From contig NZ_JAGSSY010000001.1 of NCBI RefSeq assembly GCF_018145655.1, forward strand, positions 1-64,000: a stretch of DNA of 64,000 nucleotides, given 5' to 3'. Below the pieces are notes generated by a model that worked only from the letters and a program-made list of their open reading frames with translations, did no database searches and was not told the DNA's origin. This stretch comes from Campylobacter anatolicus (lineage in GTDB: Bacteria; Campylobacterota; Campylobacteria; Campylobacterales; Campylobacteraceae). Numbering within the stretch: the first letter of the stretch is position 1; every line of letters starts with the position of its first letter. Of this stretch, positions 1 through 7,232 are shown one piece after another. A program made the position numbers and the translations under genes.

Positions 1-1
1 T

Positions 2-391
2 GTAAAGCTTAGTGATAACACTCTAGGAGCAGCTAGTGATACAGCAATAAGCCAAAGAGGTATTTATCAACTACTAAATAAAAGCAAAAGCTTTAGCGAA
101 AATGGTTATGTAACACTGCCAAATAATTTAATGATTCAGTGGGGACAATGGAGCAAGGGCAATGGCGATATAGTAGGAGAGAGAAAACACACAATACCTT
201 TTAACTTAGCATTTCCAAATATGTGTTTAACTGTTAGCTTAAGCGGTGGTGCAGGACATAGCGGAGATAGAAATAATAATTGCATAACCGAGCTTATGAG
301 TTTTAAGCAAGATAGCTTTAATGCATTTATATATGAGTATTCAGCCTCAACACAAGTTTATAAGCTTTTTTGGTTTGCAATAGGTTATTAG
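2..391 (+). CDS. Phage tail fibre protein (5' partial)
   Basis: The reading frame is open from the window edge and ends at TAG 389-391, so only the C-terminal 129 residues are seen. The start lies outside the window. The visible part has the GYVTLPN...QWG pattern typical of the gp53-like C-terminal domain of P2/Mu-type tail fibres, the part that forms the receptor-binding tip. An internal ATG at 131 is not a likely start, because the same frame stays open and fibre-like upstream of it. The fibre-assembly gene follows 21 bp later, the usual H-G pairing. Domain assignment is by pattern recognition. Confidence 0.7.
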   Translation, partial: VKLSDNTLGAASDTAISQRGIYQLLNKSKSFSENGYVTLPNNLMIQWGQWSKGNGDIVGERKHTIPFNLAFPNMCLTVSLSGGAGHSGDRNNNCITELMSFKQDSFNAFIYEYSASTQVYKLFWFAIGY

Positions 392-412
392 ATAAAACAA
401 ACAGGAGAGAGC

Positions 413-790
413 ATGAAATACGCACACTATGATAATAAAACAAATGAGATATTAGGCTATTATGATGATAGCATTCATCAAATCATTCCAACGCCAAATA
501 TATCACTTAGCAATGAAGAGTGGAGCAAAGCAATTAATAAAAACGCTACGCATATAAATTTAAAGACAAATTAGCTTTATATAAAAGAGCATAAGATAAC
601 AGAGCAAGAGCTTAAACAAAACGATATAAATGAGCTTAAAGCTGAGATAACAGAGCAAGAGAGCCTTTTACGCAAAGCTTTATTAATAGGCAATGAAGCG
701 TCTTTAAAAGAGCTGCGTGATGAGTATAAAGATATGCTCGCCGCTCTTGCAAAGCTACAAAACGAGTTAAAGGATATTGATAATGACTAA
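413..790 (+). pseudogene. Tail fibre assembly protein (gpG-like) with in-frame amber stop
   Basis: An ATG at 413 behind a GGAGAG ribosome site opens a frame that stops at TAG 572-574 (53 residues) and then continues in the same frame, without further stops, to TAA 788-790. The first part (YDNKTNEILGYYDD, then PTPNISLSNEEW) resembles tail fibre assembly proteins. The part after the stop is a charged helical tail of about 70 residues. AAG to TAG at codon 54 would explain it, since a lysine fits that position. The next gene starts inside the end of this frame (ATG 783), as expected of an intact translated neighbour. Sequencing error or suppression cannot be excluded. Confidence 0.7.
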
Positions 791-953
791 GTTTAAATTT
801 AAAAGAGTTAAAAGGTGCGATATATGTGCTTCAAAGCTTGATAAAAAGGGTGTATGTCCGTGGAAAGAGTGTCCAAGCAATATAGCTAAAATGATTAAAA
901 AAGAGAAGGCAGATAAGCAGGTGGTAAAAGCAGAGGAAAAAGAGGTAGTATGA
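783..953 (+). CDS. Small Cys-rich protein, possible zinc ribbon
   Basis: This 56-residue protein of unknown function has four cysteines arranged as CDIC and CPWKEC, a plausible single zinc site, in a very lysine-rich background. Its ATG overlaps the end of the fibre-assembly frame and its TGA overlaps the next ATG at 950, so it appears translationally coupled on both sides. It is the first of three small genes between fibre assembly (G) and sheath (FI), the interval in which phage P2 carries its Z/fun lysogenic-conversion gene. The zinc binding is inferred from cysteine spacing only. Confidence 0.6.
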   Translation: MTKFKFKRVKRCDICASKLDKKGVCPWKECPSNIAKMIKKEKADKQVVKAEEKEVV

Positions 954-1204
954 GCTATTTTTTAATATTTATTTGTGCCTTTATCTTAGGTTTGATTTTT
1001 GCTCCGTTTGCTATTTTTCTACGTGCTAGAAAATGTAAGCAATGGGATAAAAGCAATATGATGAATATTCTTAGAGTATTAGCCCACCTTGCTACTCATC
1101 CAGACGACTTTGCAAAATTCCGCTATGAGAATGGCTTAAAGCCTTTTTGGTATCTAGGTAGTGATGAGTTTTTAGATATTGTAAAAACAAGAGCAAAGGA
1201 GTGA
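950..1204 (+). CDS. Small membrane protein of unknown function
   Basis: The product has 84 residues. It starts with a single strong hydrophobic segment (about residues 2-24) followed by basic residues (RARKCK), which suggests an N-terminal membrane anchor with a cytoplasmic helical domain of about 60 residues. The start codon overlaps the stop of the preceding Cys-rich gene (ATGA), and the stop overlaps the region of the next start. No family was recognised. The position in a P2-type accessory slot makes a lysogenic-conversion role possible but unproven. Confidence 0.6.
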   Translation: MSYFLIFICAFILGLIFAPFAIFLRARKCKQWDKSNMMNILRVLAHLATHPDDFAKFRYENGLKPFWYLGSDEFLDIVKTRAKE

Positions 1205-1206
1205 TT

Positions 1207-1740
1207 ATGTTTTTAGTACTTAATAGAATACGTGGTGAATATAGCTATTTCGCAAAGATCAATGCAGTTCTAATTGCACTTTTAATTTTTGCATTTTATG
1301 AAAATTTCATAGTTGCTATTTGCTGTGGGCTGGGGTATTTAGTAGGCGAATCAAAAGGATGGGGCGTATGGGTAGGAGCATTGGTATCTCATAGTAGCTA
1401 CAAAGATGAGTCAGAAAACAAATTTATTGAACAAATAGCTTGCAAGTTTTTTAATCCACAAACGCATTGGCTAAATTATTGCAGAGTTTGTCTTTTTATG
1501 CGTGGTCTTGTTTGGTGGCTACCGGTATTTATACCTCTTATGTTTGTAGGAGTTTATATCGCACCTTTTTTAGCTGTAGCACTTGCAATAGGCTTTCTTA
1601 TGGCTTGCGAGCTGGGATACCGCACACGCTGGATAACAGATCTTGGCGTATGGCAAGTAAATGATGCTTGGGGCAGGCAAGAGGTTTTTTATGGAGCCAT
1701 GCAAGATATAGCTTTTATATGGTTGTTTTTAAATTTTTAA
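1207..1740 (+). CDS. Multi-pass membrane protein of unknown function
   Basis: The product is about 177 residues with three or four hydrophobic segments: near residues 15-45, 100-125 and 126-145, plus a short hydrophobic C-terminus. The ATG at 1207 is preferred over the GTG at 1201 because AAGGAG lies just upstream at a good distance. A conserved-looking WGVWVGALVSH segment and several Trp-rich stretches are visible, but no family was recognised. It is the last of three coupled small genes before the tail sheath gene. A membrane protein at this place in a P2-like tail operon suggests an accessory (moron) gene rather than a virion part. Confidence 0.6.
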   Translation: MFLVLNRIRGEYSYFAKINAVLIALLIFAFYENFIVAICCGLGYLVGESKGWGVWVGALVSHSSYKDESENKFIEQIACKFFNPQTHWLNYCRVCLFMRGLVWWLPVFIPLMFVGVYIAPFLAVALAIGFLMACELGYRTRWITDLGVWQVNDAWGRQEVFYGAMQDIAFIWLFLNF

Positions 1741-1753
1741 TAAAGGAGTAAAA

Positions 1754-2917
1754 ATGGCAGCAAAATTTGGAGTAAATGTCACCATTTCAGCAGAAGCGGC
1801 ACGTCCCATTCAGGTTGAAAGCACCACGCCTATTGGTATTGCAGGTTATGAAGAGGTTTTAAATAAGGGCTTACACTTTTTTATGACAACTGATAAGGCA
1901 CTTGATTATCTCAATTCCTTATATGAAGCAAAAGAAGATGCTAAAGAGAGCTATAAAAAAGGCTCAATTTATAGAGCTTTAAAAGCTATATCAGATCAAG
2001 CGGTGCAAACTCAGATCATCTTATCAGTCTTTAGTAAAGATGATGACGAAGACAGCAACGATGAAATTTCAGAATGCCTAAATGCAATAGGTCTGTTTGA
2101 AAAAGCAAAAGTAAAAACAAGCTATCGCCCAAATATCATCATAGCACCTGAGTTTAGCGGTGAAGACGCGATAAAAGCAAAGCTTGAAAGTGTCGCAAAG
2201 CGGTTAAAAGCTACGGGCATAATTGATTTAAAAGCAAGCAGTGCAAGCGAAGCTATTTTAAAGATGAAAGACTTTGGCACAAACCGCCTGATCGCAGCCT
2301 ATCCATACGTAAAGACGTGGGATGATGAGACGAATGAGTATGCTATGACGCCACAATCAGCACGCATAGCCGGCATGATAGCTTACGTTGATGGGCAAAG
2401 TGAATTTGGATATAGTGATAGCTACTCAAACCGCGTAATGGGCGGAGTTGTAGGATTAGCTGATGATATAGACTTTGAGCTGGGTGAGACTTGCACGGCT
2501 GATGAGCTTAGAGCTGCTAAAATTTCAACCATTATTAGAGAGAGTGGCTTTAGAACTTGGGGTGGTGAGACATCAGATCAAGACAGTATCTGGCAGGATT
2601 TAGCACGTGTTAGAGTATTTGACCGTATTTCACAGGCAGCTCAAAAGGGAGTATTGTTTGCTATTGATCGCAAGGCCGATCAACTCTATCACGCAAAAAG
2701 AAGCGTTGAAGAGCTACTTCGCCAGCTTGTAGGAGCAAAAGTATTGCTTGGCTATGAGCTATCTTGGAGCGAGAAAAACACAGATGCCACCGTAACGACA
2801 GGTAAGTTCTACCTAGACATTAGAATGCAAAACAATCCTATCGTAAAACAGCTAACGCTAGATTTTATCTACGTAGATAGCTACTTAAAACAGTTAATGG
2901 ATGATTTAAATAAATAA
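1754..2917 (+). CDS. Phage contractile tail sheath protein (gpFI-like)
   Basis: At 387 residues the length matches P2 FI sheath proteins. The start has AAGGAG at the proper distance. Features typical of the family are the N-terminal TTPIGIAGY strand, a middle region with ...IIAPEFSG and IAAYPY, the R(I/V)AG-like segment, and a C-terminal domain with the ETSDQDSIWQDLARVRVFD stretch that begins the sheath core. The protein forms the contractile outer cylinder of the tail. It is directly followed by the tube gene 11 bp downstream, the invariant sheath-tube pair. Confident by both sequence and position. Confidence 0.9.
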   Translation: MAAKFGVNVTISAEAARPIQVESTTPIGIAGYEEVLNKGLHFFMTTDKALDYLNSLYEAKEDAKESYKKGSIYRALKAISDQAVQTQIILSVFSKDDDEDSNDEISECLNAIGLFEKAKVKTSYRPNIIIAPEFSGEDAIKAKLESVAKRLKATGIIDLKASSASEAILKMKDFGTNRLIAAYPYVKTWDDETNEYAMTPQSARIAGMIAYVDGQSEFGYSDSYSNRVMGGVVGLADDIDFELGETCTADELRAAKISTIIRESGFRTWGGETSDQDSIWQDLARVRVFDRISQAAQKGVLFAIDRKADQLYHAKRSVEELLRQLVGAKVLLGYELSWSEKNTDATVTTGKFYLDIRMQNNPIVKQLTLDFIYVDSYLKQLMDDLNK

Positions 2918-2928
2918 AGGAGTAAATT

Positions 2929-3444
2929 ATGATTAAACGACAAGTTCCTCAAGTAGTCCAAGAGGCTAACGTATATATTAACGGACAAGGATATTTAGGT
3001 GTGGTTAAAACACTTAATATTCCAAAGATAGAGCAAGATATGATAGAAGCCAAAGGTGCATTAAGCGGTAGCTTTGCAAGCGGAGTTATAAAGCCGGTGG
3101 AAATGGAATTTAAACTAAACGTGCTAGATAAAAATATGTATTTAGGATACGGGCTTAATACTTGGAATAATAAAATTCCTTTTTTATTTAAAGCAAGTAT
3201 CTTTCAAGCGGGCAAAGGTGAAGCACAGCCTTTTTCTATGGCAGTAACCGGGGATATTATAGAGATTGACCCAGGCAGCTTTGAAAGTGGTAAAGAGCTT
3301 GAAGTTACGGTTAAACTTGCGGTGCATTTTTTAGACATAAATATAGGCAAAATACCTATGGTGCTGTTTGACGTAGAAAACATGATATGTCTAATAGGTG
3401 GAGTGGATTATCTAGGAAAAGTTAGAAGTAATCTAGGCGAATAA
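2929..3444 (+). CDS. Phage major tail tube protein (gpFII-like)
   Basis: This 171-residue protein has the size and pattern of P2 FII tube proteins: an N-terminal INGQGYLGVVKTLNIPKI segment, then GALSGSFASGVIKPVEMEF and a C-terminal strand-rich region ending in a LIGGVDYL motif. Its subunits stack as hexameric rings forming the inner tail channel inside the sheath. An AAGG ribosome site lies upstream (about 2918-2923). Gene order sheath-tube-chaperone supports the call. Confidence 0.9.
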   Translation: MIKRQVPQVVQEANVYINGQGYLGVVKTLNIPKIEQDMIEAKGALSGSFASGVIKPVEMEFKLNVLDKNMYLGYGLNTWNNKIPFLFKASIFQAGKGEAQPFSMAVTGDIIEIDPGSFESGKELEVTVKLAVHFLDINIGKIPMVLFDVENMICLIGGVDYLGKVRSNLGE

Positions 3445-3465
3445 TAAAATTTGAAAGGATAAGAG

Positions 3466-3696
3466 ATGAAAGAGATAACACTAAAAAACGGCGAAATTTT
3501 ACAGATGAGTGAGCCCACCGTAAGGGTGCTAAAAAACGCAGATAAAAAAGAAGGCGAGATGGAAAAGGCTATTTACATGATAGCTGCGCTTACCAATAAA
3601 ACTGAGCAGGAGATTGAAGCTCTTGGGTTAAAGGACTATATGTCTTTACAAAAGGTCTTACAGGATTTTTTGACCAAAGCAGGGGTTACGGACTAA
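3466..3696 (+). CDS. Phage tail assembly chaperone E (short form)
   Basis: This 76-residue protein resembles the phage tail assembly chaperone family (Phage_TAC type, P2 gpE/Mu gp41): it begins with ITLKNGEILQMSEPTVRVL and has a helical C-terminal half. It lies between the tube and tape measure genes, where such chaperones are invariant. Near its 3' end the zero-frame codons GAT TTT TTG contain an exact slippery heptamer, so this is expected to be the short product of a pair. The ribosome site is GAAAGGAT. Confidence 0.85.
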   Translation: MKEITLKNGEILQMSEPTVRVLKNADKKEGEMEKAIYMIAALTNKTEQEIEALGLKDYMSLQKVLQDFLTKAGVTD

Positions 3697-3824
3697 AAGC
3701 CGTTGCCCTTGTGGGGTATACTCTAAATTTCGGTTACAACGAAATTTTAGATATGGAAATTAGCGAATTTATAAAATTCTTAAAGATTTCGCAAGAGATC
3801 ATTAAGAATAAGAGCGTGTTATAA
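3466..3824 (+). CDS. Tail assembly chaperone E-E' (programmed -1 frameshift product)
   Basis: A -1 shift at 3666-3672 moves translation into a frame that is open to TAA 3822-3824. It joins the E chaperone to an extra 50 or so residues starting DQSRGYGLKAVALVGYTLNF and ending in KNKSVL. The second frame has no ribosome site of its own and reads like the GYxLxFG...ILDMxIxEFI(K)-type extensions of P2 E' proteins. Such long/short chaperone pairs bind the tape measure protein and set the ratio needed for tail assembly. The shift itself is inferred from the sequence, not demonstrated. Confidence 0.8.
3666..3672 (+). other. Slippery heptamer for -1 ribosomal frameshift
   Basis: T TTT TTG sits in the zero frame exactly as X XXY YYZ within the chaperone gene, 24 bases before the zero-frame stop. 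The -1 frame continues for about 150 bases. P2-type phages use a T-run heptamer of this kind in gene E. Confidence 0.8.
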
Positions 3825-4083
3825 AAAATATTTGTGTTAAGCTTTTATAAAAGTTTTTAAAAATCTTTTTAAACACAAAAGAACAAAATATCGACAAAGG
3901 AATAGTTAAAGGGAAGAAAAGAAGTGCAGCAAACGGAGCACCGATAAGAGAATAAATAAGATCGTTTTTATCATCCATAGAAATAAAAAGGAGGATAAAA
4001 CCGATAAGCACGGCAAAGGCTTTATTTAAAAACAAATCGGCATTAACTTCGGCATTTATTTTATCTCTATTAACTTTATTCAT
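3802..4083 (-). CDS. Small membrane protein, antisense insert in the tail operon
   Basis: A 93-residue frame runs opposite to all tail genes. It has a charged N-terminus, a hydrophobic segment near residues 25-39 and a longer one near residues 47-70, then a lysine-rich stretch. A purine-rich AAAAGAGAG precedes the ATG on the minus strand. Its 3' end overlaps the last 23 bases of the E' frame. No family was recognised. Orientation, size and membrane segments fit a phage moron with its own promoter, but it could also be a chance frame. Confidence 0.5.
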   Translation of the reverse strand: MNKVNRDKINAEVNADLFLNKAFAVLIGFILLFISMDDKNDLIYSLIGAPFAALLFFPLTIPLSIFCSFVFKKIFKNFYKSLTQIFFITRSYS

Positions 4084-4128
4084 TTTAGCTCTCTTTTGGG
4101 TGTAATTATGCGGTAAAAAGGATTAAAA

Positions 4129-6423
4129 ATGGCTGATACTTCTATAGGTATAGCTTTAAATTTAGCGGTCAAAGGACTTGCAAATATCGATATGTGCGGT
4201 GCTTCTATGAAAAAGCTTGCATTTTCTATTAAAGGAGCAGGCAAAGAGGCACGCTATTTGATGAAAGAGTTAAAGCAGATAAAAGCAAATAACCTTATAC
4301 TTAACCGCATAAAAAGTCAGATGGACGGCTTTAAATCAGAGTTTATGGAGAGAGCCGCTACAGCCGTAAGCCTTTCTTTGCCGGTAAAATTCGCCATAGA
4401 CTTTGAAAGTGCGATGGTCGATGTTAAAAAATACGTTGAATTTGAAAGCGAAGAGCAATTTAGGCAAATTGGAGGCGAAATCAAGCAGCTGTCATCACAG
4501 TTTGGAGTGGGCTTTGCTGATATTGCAAATATAGCTGCTAGTGGAGGTCAGCAAGGCTTAAAAGCAAACCAAATTATGGATTATACAAAGCTCGTCTTGA
4601 AGATGGGCGTAGCATTTGATATGAGCGGGCGTGATGCAGGCGATGCGGCAGCTTACGTAATGAATAACTTTAAACTAAGCGTTAAAGAGCTTGAAAAGCT
4701 TGGGAACCAGATGAATTTTTTAGATGATAAAATGTCAATGGTAAAATCAAACGAGCTGTTTAATATCCTAAATAGAACTTCATCAAATGCTAATATTTTA
4801 GGGCTTAGTGCGGATAGCACGGCAGCACTTGGAGCTAGTTTATTAAGTGTAGGCAAAGCTCCTGAAGTAGCCTCTACCGCACTAAATTCAATGTTTAATG
4901 CTTTAGCAAACCTAGATGGGCAAGATGAGAAATTTCATAAAGCTCTAAACAAAATGGGACTAGATGCCCAGTATTTAAAAATAGCGTTAAAAAAAGACAC
5001 CACAAAAGCAGTGCAAGAGTTTATTTTAGCCATTAGTAACGTAAAAGGCGATGAGCAAATGGGCGTCTTAACCGATATGTTCGGTAAGCAATTTAGCGAT
5101 GATCTTGGTTCATTAGCTATCAATAAAGACATACTAAACAACGCATTTAATCTTATAAAGCAAGATAGTAGCAAGAGTTTAGATGAGGCATTGGAGCTTA
5201 AGCTAAAAACCACAAAAAGTAGCTTAGAACGCCTTACAAATTCGCTTAAAAATTTAGGCGTAAATATCGGTAGTGTTTTATTGCCGCCTCTTGCAGGACT
5301 GGCAGATGGACTGGCTAAGGCATCAAATTGGCTAAGCACATTAACCGAGAAATCCCCTATTTTAAGCAAGATTATCAGTGGTTTAGGCGTAGCCATAATG
5401 GGCTTTGCTGTGATTTTACCGGCTATGGGTTATGCGGTAGCTTTTGTAAGCGGCGGTTTGTTAAGACTTAAAAACGTCTTTTTGCTTTTAAAGATTGAAG
5501 CCTCATTGGCTACTATAAAATTAAAGGGGCTAACGGCTGCTTTTTGGCTAAAAGACAAAGCAATAAAAGCACTTACAGCTACAACAAAACTGCTAACTTC
5601 TGCTATGAAAGCTTTGGGCAAAGTCATAAAAGGTGCTTTTTGGGTTGTGGGTAAATCCCTTGTTTTAGCTTACAACGTATCACTAAATACTCTTAAATTT
5701 ACAGCCGGTGCAGTAAGCAAAGCATTTAAATTTCTAGCTATTGGCATAAGAGCTATTAGTGCAGCGATGATGGCTAATCCTTTGGGTTTGGTGCTTGGCA
5801 GTATCGCTGTACTCGCCGGAATAATCATTGCAAACTGGGATAAAGTAAAAGCGTGGTTTATAACATTCATAGAGTGGTTACATCCCGTTTGGAAACCTGT
5901 TATTAACGGCATAAAACAGATTTGGAGCAAGGTTGGCTCATTTTTTAGCTTTATAGCCGATGGATGGAAAGCAATATTTAGCGGTGTGGCTGATTTTATG
6001 ACAACAGTTTTTCAAAAGCCCATAGAATGGATAAAAGAAGTATTTGAACCGCTATTTAACTGGCTAGCAGAGAAATTTAGCTGGGTTGGCTCTGTGCTTG
6101 ATGGTATAAAAAGCGGAGTTAAAACGGCTCTTGATTGGGTTGGGCTTGGTGGCGATGAAAGCTATGATACGCAAAATGGTATATTTAGTAACGGCGGTGA
6201 TCTAATATCATCTAGCCTTACCCCCACCGCACAATCTCAAGCACTAGCAATGACTACAAACGGAGCCACAATAAATGTAAATTTTAGTGGCGACTTTAAT
6301 ATCGCAACAAATAACGGCAAATTTGATATGGCTGAGTTTGAGCGAGCTTTGGTAGCTAGTGTAAAAAGAGCCTTAAGGACTGATGAGATGAATGCTAAAA
6401 ATAGAAGTATTATAGGACAATAA
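4129..6423 (+). CDS. Phage tail tape measure protein (gpT-like)
   Basis: This 764-residue protein has the TP901-type tape-measure core: an N-terminal helical region, then AIDFESAMVDVKKYV and QLSSQFGVGFADIANIAASGGQ, and a long helical middle. Hydrophobic segments near residues 415-445 and 545-575 are typical of tape measure proteins. The tail-like C-terminal part contains repeated WxKVxxWF/WLxPxW elements (WDKVKAWF, WLHPVWKPVINGIKQIW) that are common in this family. It sets tail length and is ejected into the host envelope. The gene follows the E/E' chaperones, its dedicated partners. Long minus-strand frames inside it are shadows. Confidence 0.9.
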   Translation: MADTSIGIALNLAVKGLANIDMCGASMKKLAFSIKGAGKEARYLMKELKQIKANNLILNRIKSQMDGFKSEFMERAATAVSLSLPVKFAIDFESAMVDVKKYVEFESEEQFRQIGGEIKQLSSQFGVGFADIANIAASGGQQGLKANQIMDYTKLVLKMGVAFDMSGRDAGDAAAYVMNNFKLSVKELEKLGNQMNFLDDKMSMVKSNELFNILNRTSSNANILGLSADSTAALGASLLSVGKAPEVASTALNSMFNALANLDGQDEKFHKALNKMGLDAQYLKIALKKDTTKAVQEFILAISNVKGDEQMGVLTDMFGKQFSDDLGSLAINKDILNNAFNLIKQDSSKSLDEALELKLKTTKSSLERLTNSLKNLGVNIGSVLLPPLAGLADGLAKASNWLSTLTEKSPILSKIISGLGVAIMGFAVILPAMGYAVAFVSGGLLRLKNVFLLLKIEASLATIKLKGLTAAFWLKDKAIKALTATTKLLTSAMKALGKVIKGAFWVVGKSLVLAYNVSLNTLKFTAGAVSKAFKFLAIGIRAISAAMMANPLGLVLGSIAVLAGIIIANWDKVKAWFITFIEWLHPVWKPVINGIKQIWSKVGSFFSFIADGWKAIFSGVADFMTTVFQKPIEWIKEVFEPLFNWLAEKFSWVGSVLDGIKSGVKTALDWVGLGGDESYDTQNGIFSNGGDLISSSLTPTAQSQALAMTTNGATINVNFSGDFNIATNNGKFDMAEFERALVASVKRALRTDEMNAKNRSIIGQ

Positions 6424-6440
6424 ACGTTGTTTGCTACTTG

Positions 6441-6494
6441 TAAATTCAAAGCGTAGCACCGCTTGTAGTCACTATGCGACATACTTTGGTTTTT
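6441..6494 (-). repeat. Inverted copy (left) of the repeat flanking gene U
   Basis: The reverse complement of this 54-bp stretch matches 6956-7009 at 46 of 54 positions. Similarity appears to extend a little further on both sides with a small gap. It fills the gap between tape measure and gene U, where P2-like phages normally have no spacer of this kind. It contains short stem arms (GCTAC at 6433-6437 and GTAGC at 6452-6456). Confidence 0.75.
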
Positions 6495-6539
6495 GCTAAG
6501 GCTTAAACGTAAAGCAATTTGTATTATAAAGGATTATTT

Positions 6540-6911
6540 ATGGTCTTATCATTAGGCGGATTTAAATTTAATTGGAAGCAGACTGATGGCATAAGCCGTG
6601 AGAGCGAGTTTGGTATAAGCTCAAGCGATAGGATAGGAAACTATCCTGCACTATTTCGTGCAAATTTAGGAAGTGAGAGCATAAAAATAGACGGACATAC
6701 CTTGCCATATCAAGGCGATAGACAAGATGCATTAAAAGAGCTTTACGCTCTAGCCAAGGCAGGTATAAGCTATCCGCTAGTAACAGGTTATGGCAAATAT
6801 CTAGGAAAGTTTGTAATCGTAAAGATAAGTGAAAGCCAAGCTGTTTTTACTGACAATGGACTATTTTTTACGCAAGGGTTTAGCTTGGAGCTTAAAAGGG
6901 ATTATGAGTAA
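6540..6911 (+). CDS. Phage tail protein U (tail terminator-like)
   Basis: This protein of about 123 residues resembles P2 gpU: LGGFKFNWKQTD near the start, an IDGHTLP strand, then DALKELYALAKAG and LVTGYGKYLGKFVI, which is the usual U signature. The frame is open from 6519, but ATG 6540 is chosen because AAAGGA lies just upstream and the family begins with the MV(L/M)xLG pattern. gpU caps the tail tube and sheath at the head-proximal end. The gene lies between T and X but is bracketed by an unusual inverted repeat. Confidence 0.85.
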   Translation: MVLSLGGFKFNWKQTDGISRESEFGISSSDRIGNYPALFRANLGSESIKIDGHTLPYQGDRQDALKELYALAKAGISYPLVTGYGKYLGKFVIVKISESQAVFTDNGLFFTQGFSLELKRDYE

Positions 6912-6955
6912 AGGCATTTATAGGATGACCGCTGCTGGTCGTCCATGCCTGAACG

Positions 6956-7009
6956 AAAAACCCGAGTATGTCGCACTGAGACTACGAGCGGTACTAAGCT
7001 TTGAATTTA
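6956..7009 (+). repeat. Right copy of the repeat flanking gene U
   Basis: This copy pairs with 6441-6494 in inverted orientation (46/54 identical). It lies in the 129-bp spacer before gene X. Two strong hairpins accompany it: GGATGACC/GGTCGTCC at 6923-6930/6937-6944 (one G-T pair) and GCTCGC/GCGAGC at 7010-7015/7021-7026. In one frame both copies read a similar broken peptide (YVA..L.AVL.FEF), hinting at a decayed common ancestor. Confidence 0.75.
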
Positions 7010-7040
7010 GCTCGCCAATAGCGAGCAGTAAAGGACTTAT

Positions 7041-7232
7041 ATGAAAATTTACATAGCTAAAGATAATGAAAGACTAGATACTATCGTTTATAAACACTAC
7101 GGCACATTAGCAAATTTCAGTGAAATTTTAGCTTTTAATAGCTATCTAAATACTATTTTAAAAGCAGGCGATAAGGTGTTTTTACCTGAAATAAAAGCAA
7201 AAGCGAGAAAAAGCGATAAAACGTTATGGTAA
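7041..7232 (+). CDS. Phage tail protein X (LysM-like)
   Basis: This 63-residue protein has the P2 gpX/LysM-like pattern: YIAKDNERLDTIVYKHYG, then ILAFNSYL and a hydrophobic GDKVFLPEI end. Tail protein X is an accessory baseplate/tail factor, and its LysM-like fold is known to bind peptidoglycan in other contexts. AAAGGA precedes the ATG. Its last 7 bases overlap the start of gene D, indicating coupled translation, as in related phages. Confidence 0.85.
   Translation: MKIYIAKDNERLDTIVYKHYGTLANFSEILAFNSYLNTILKAGDKVFLPEIKAKARKSDKTLW

Noticed and set aside
1467-1664. 65-codon plus frame inside the membrane protein gene at 1207-1740
   Set aside because: It is a shifted-frame shadow without its own ribosome site.
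4653-5930. Several minus-strand frames of 65-153 codons inside the tape measure gene
   Set aside because: They are antisense shadows of a well supported gene and lack ribosome sites and family features.
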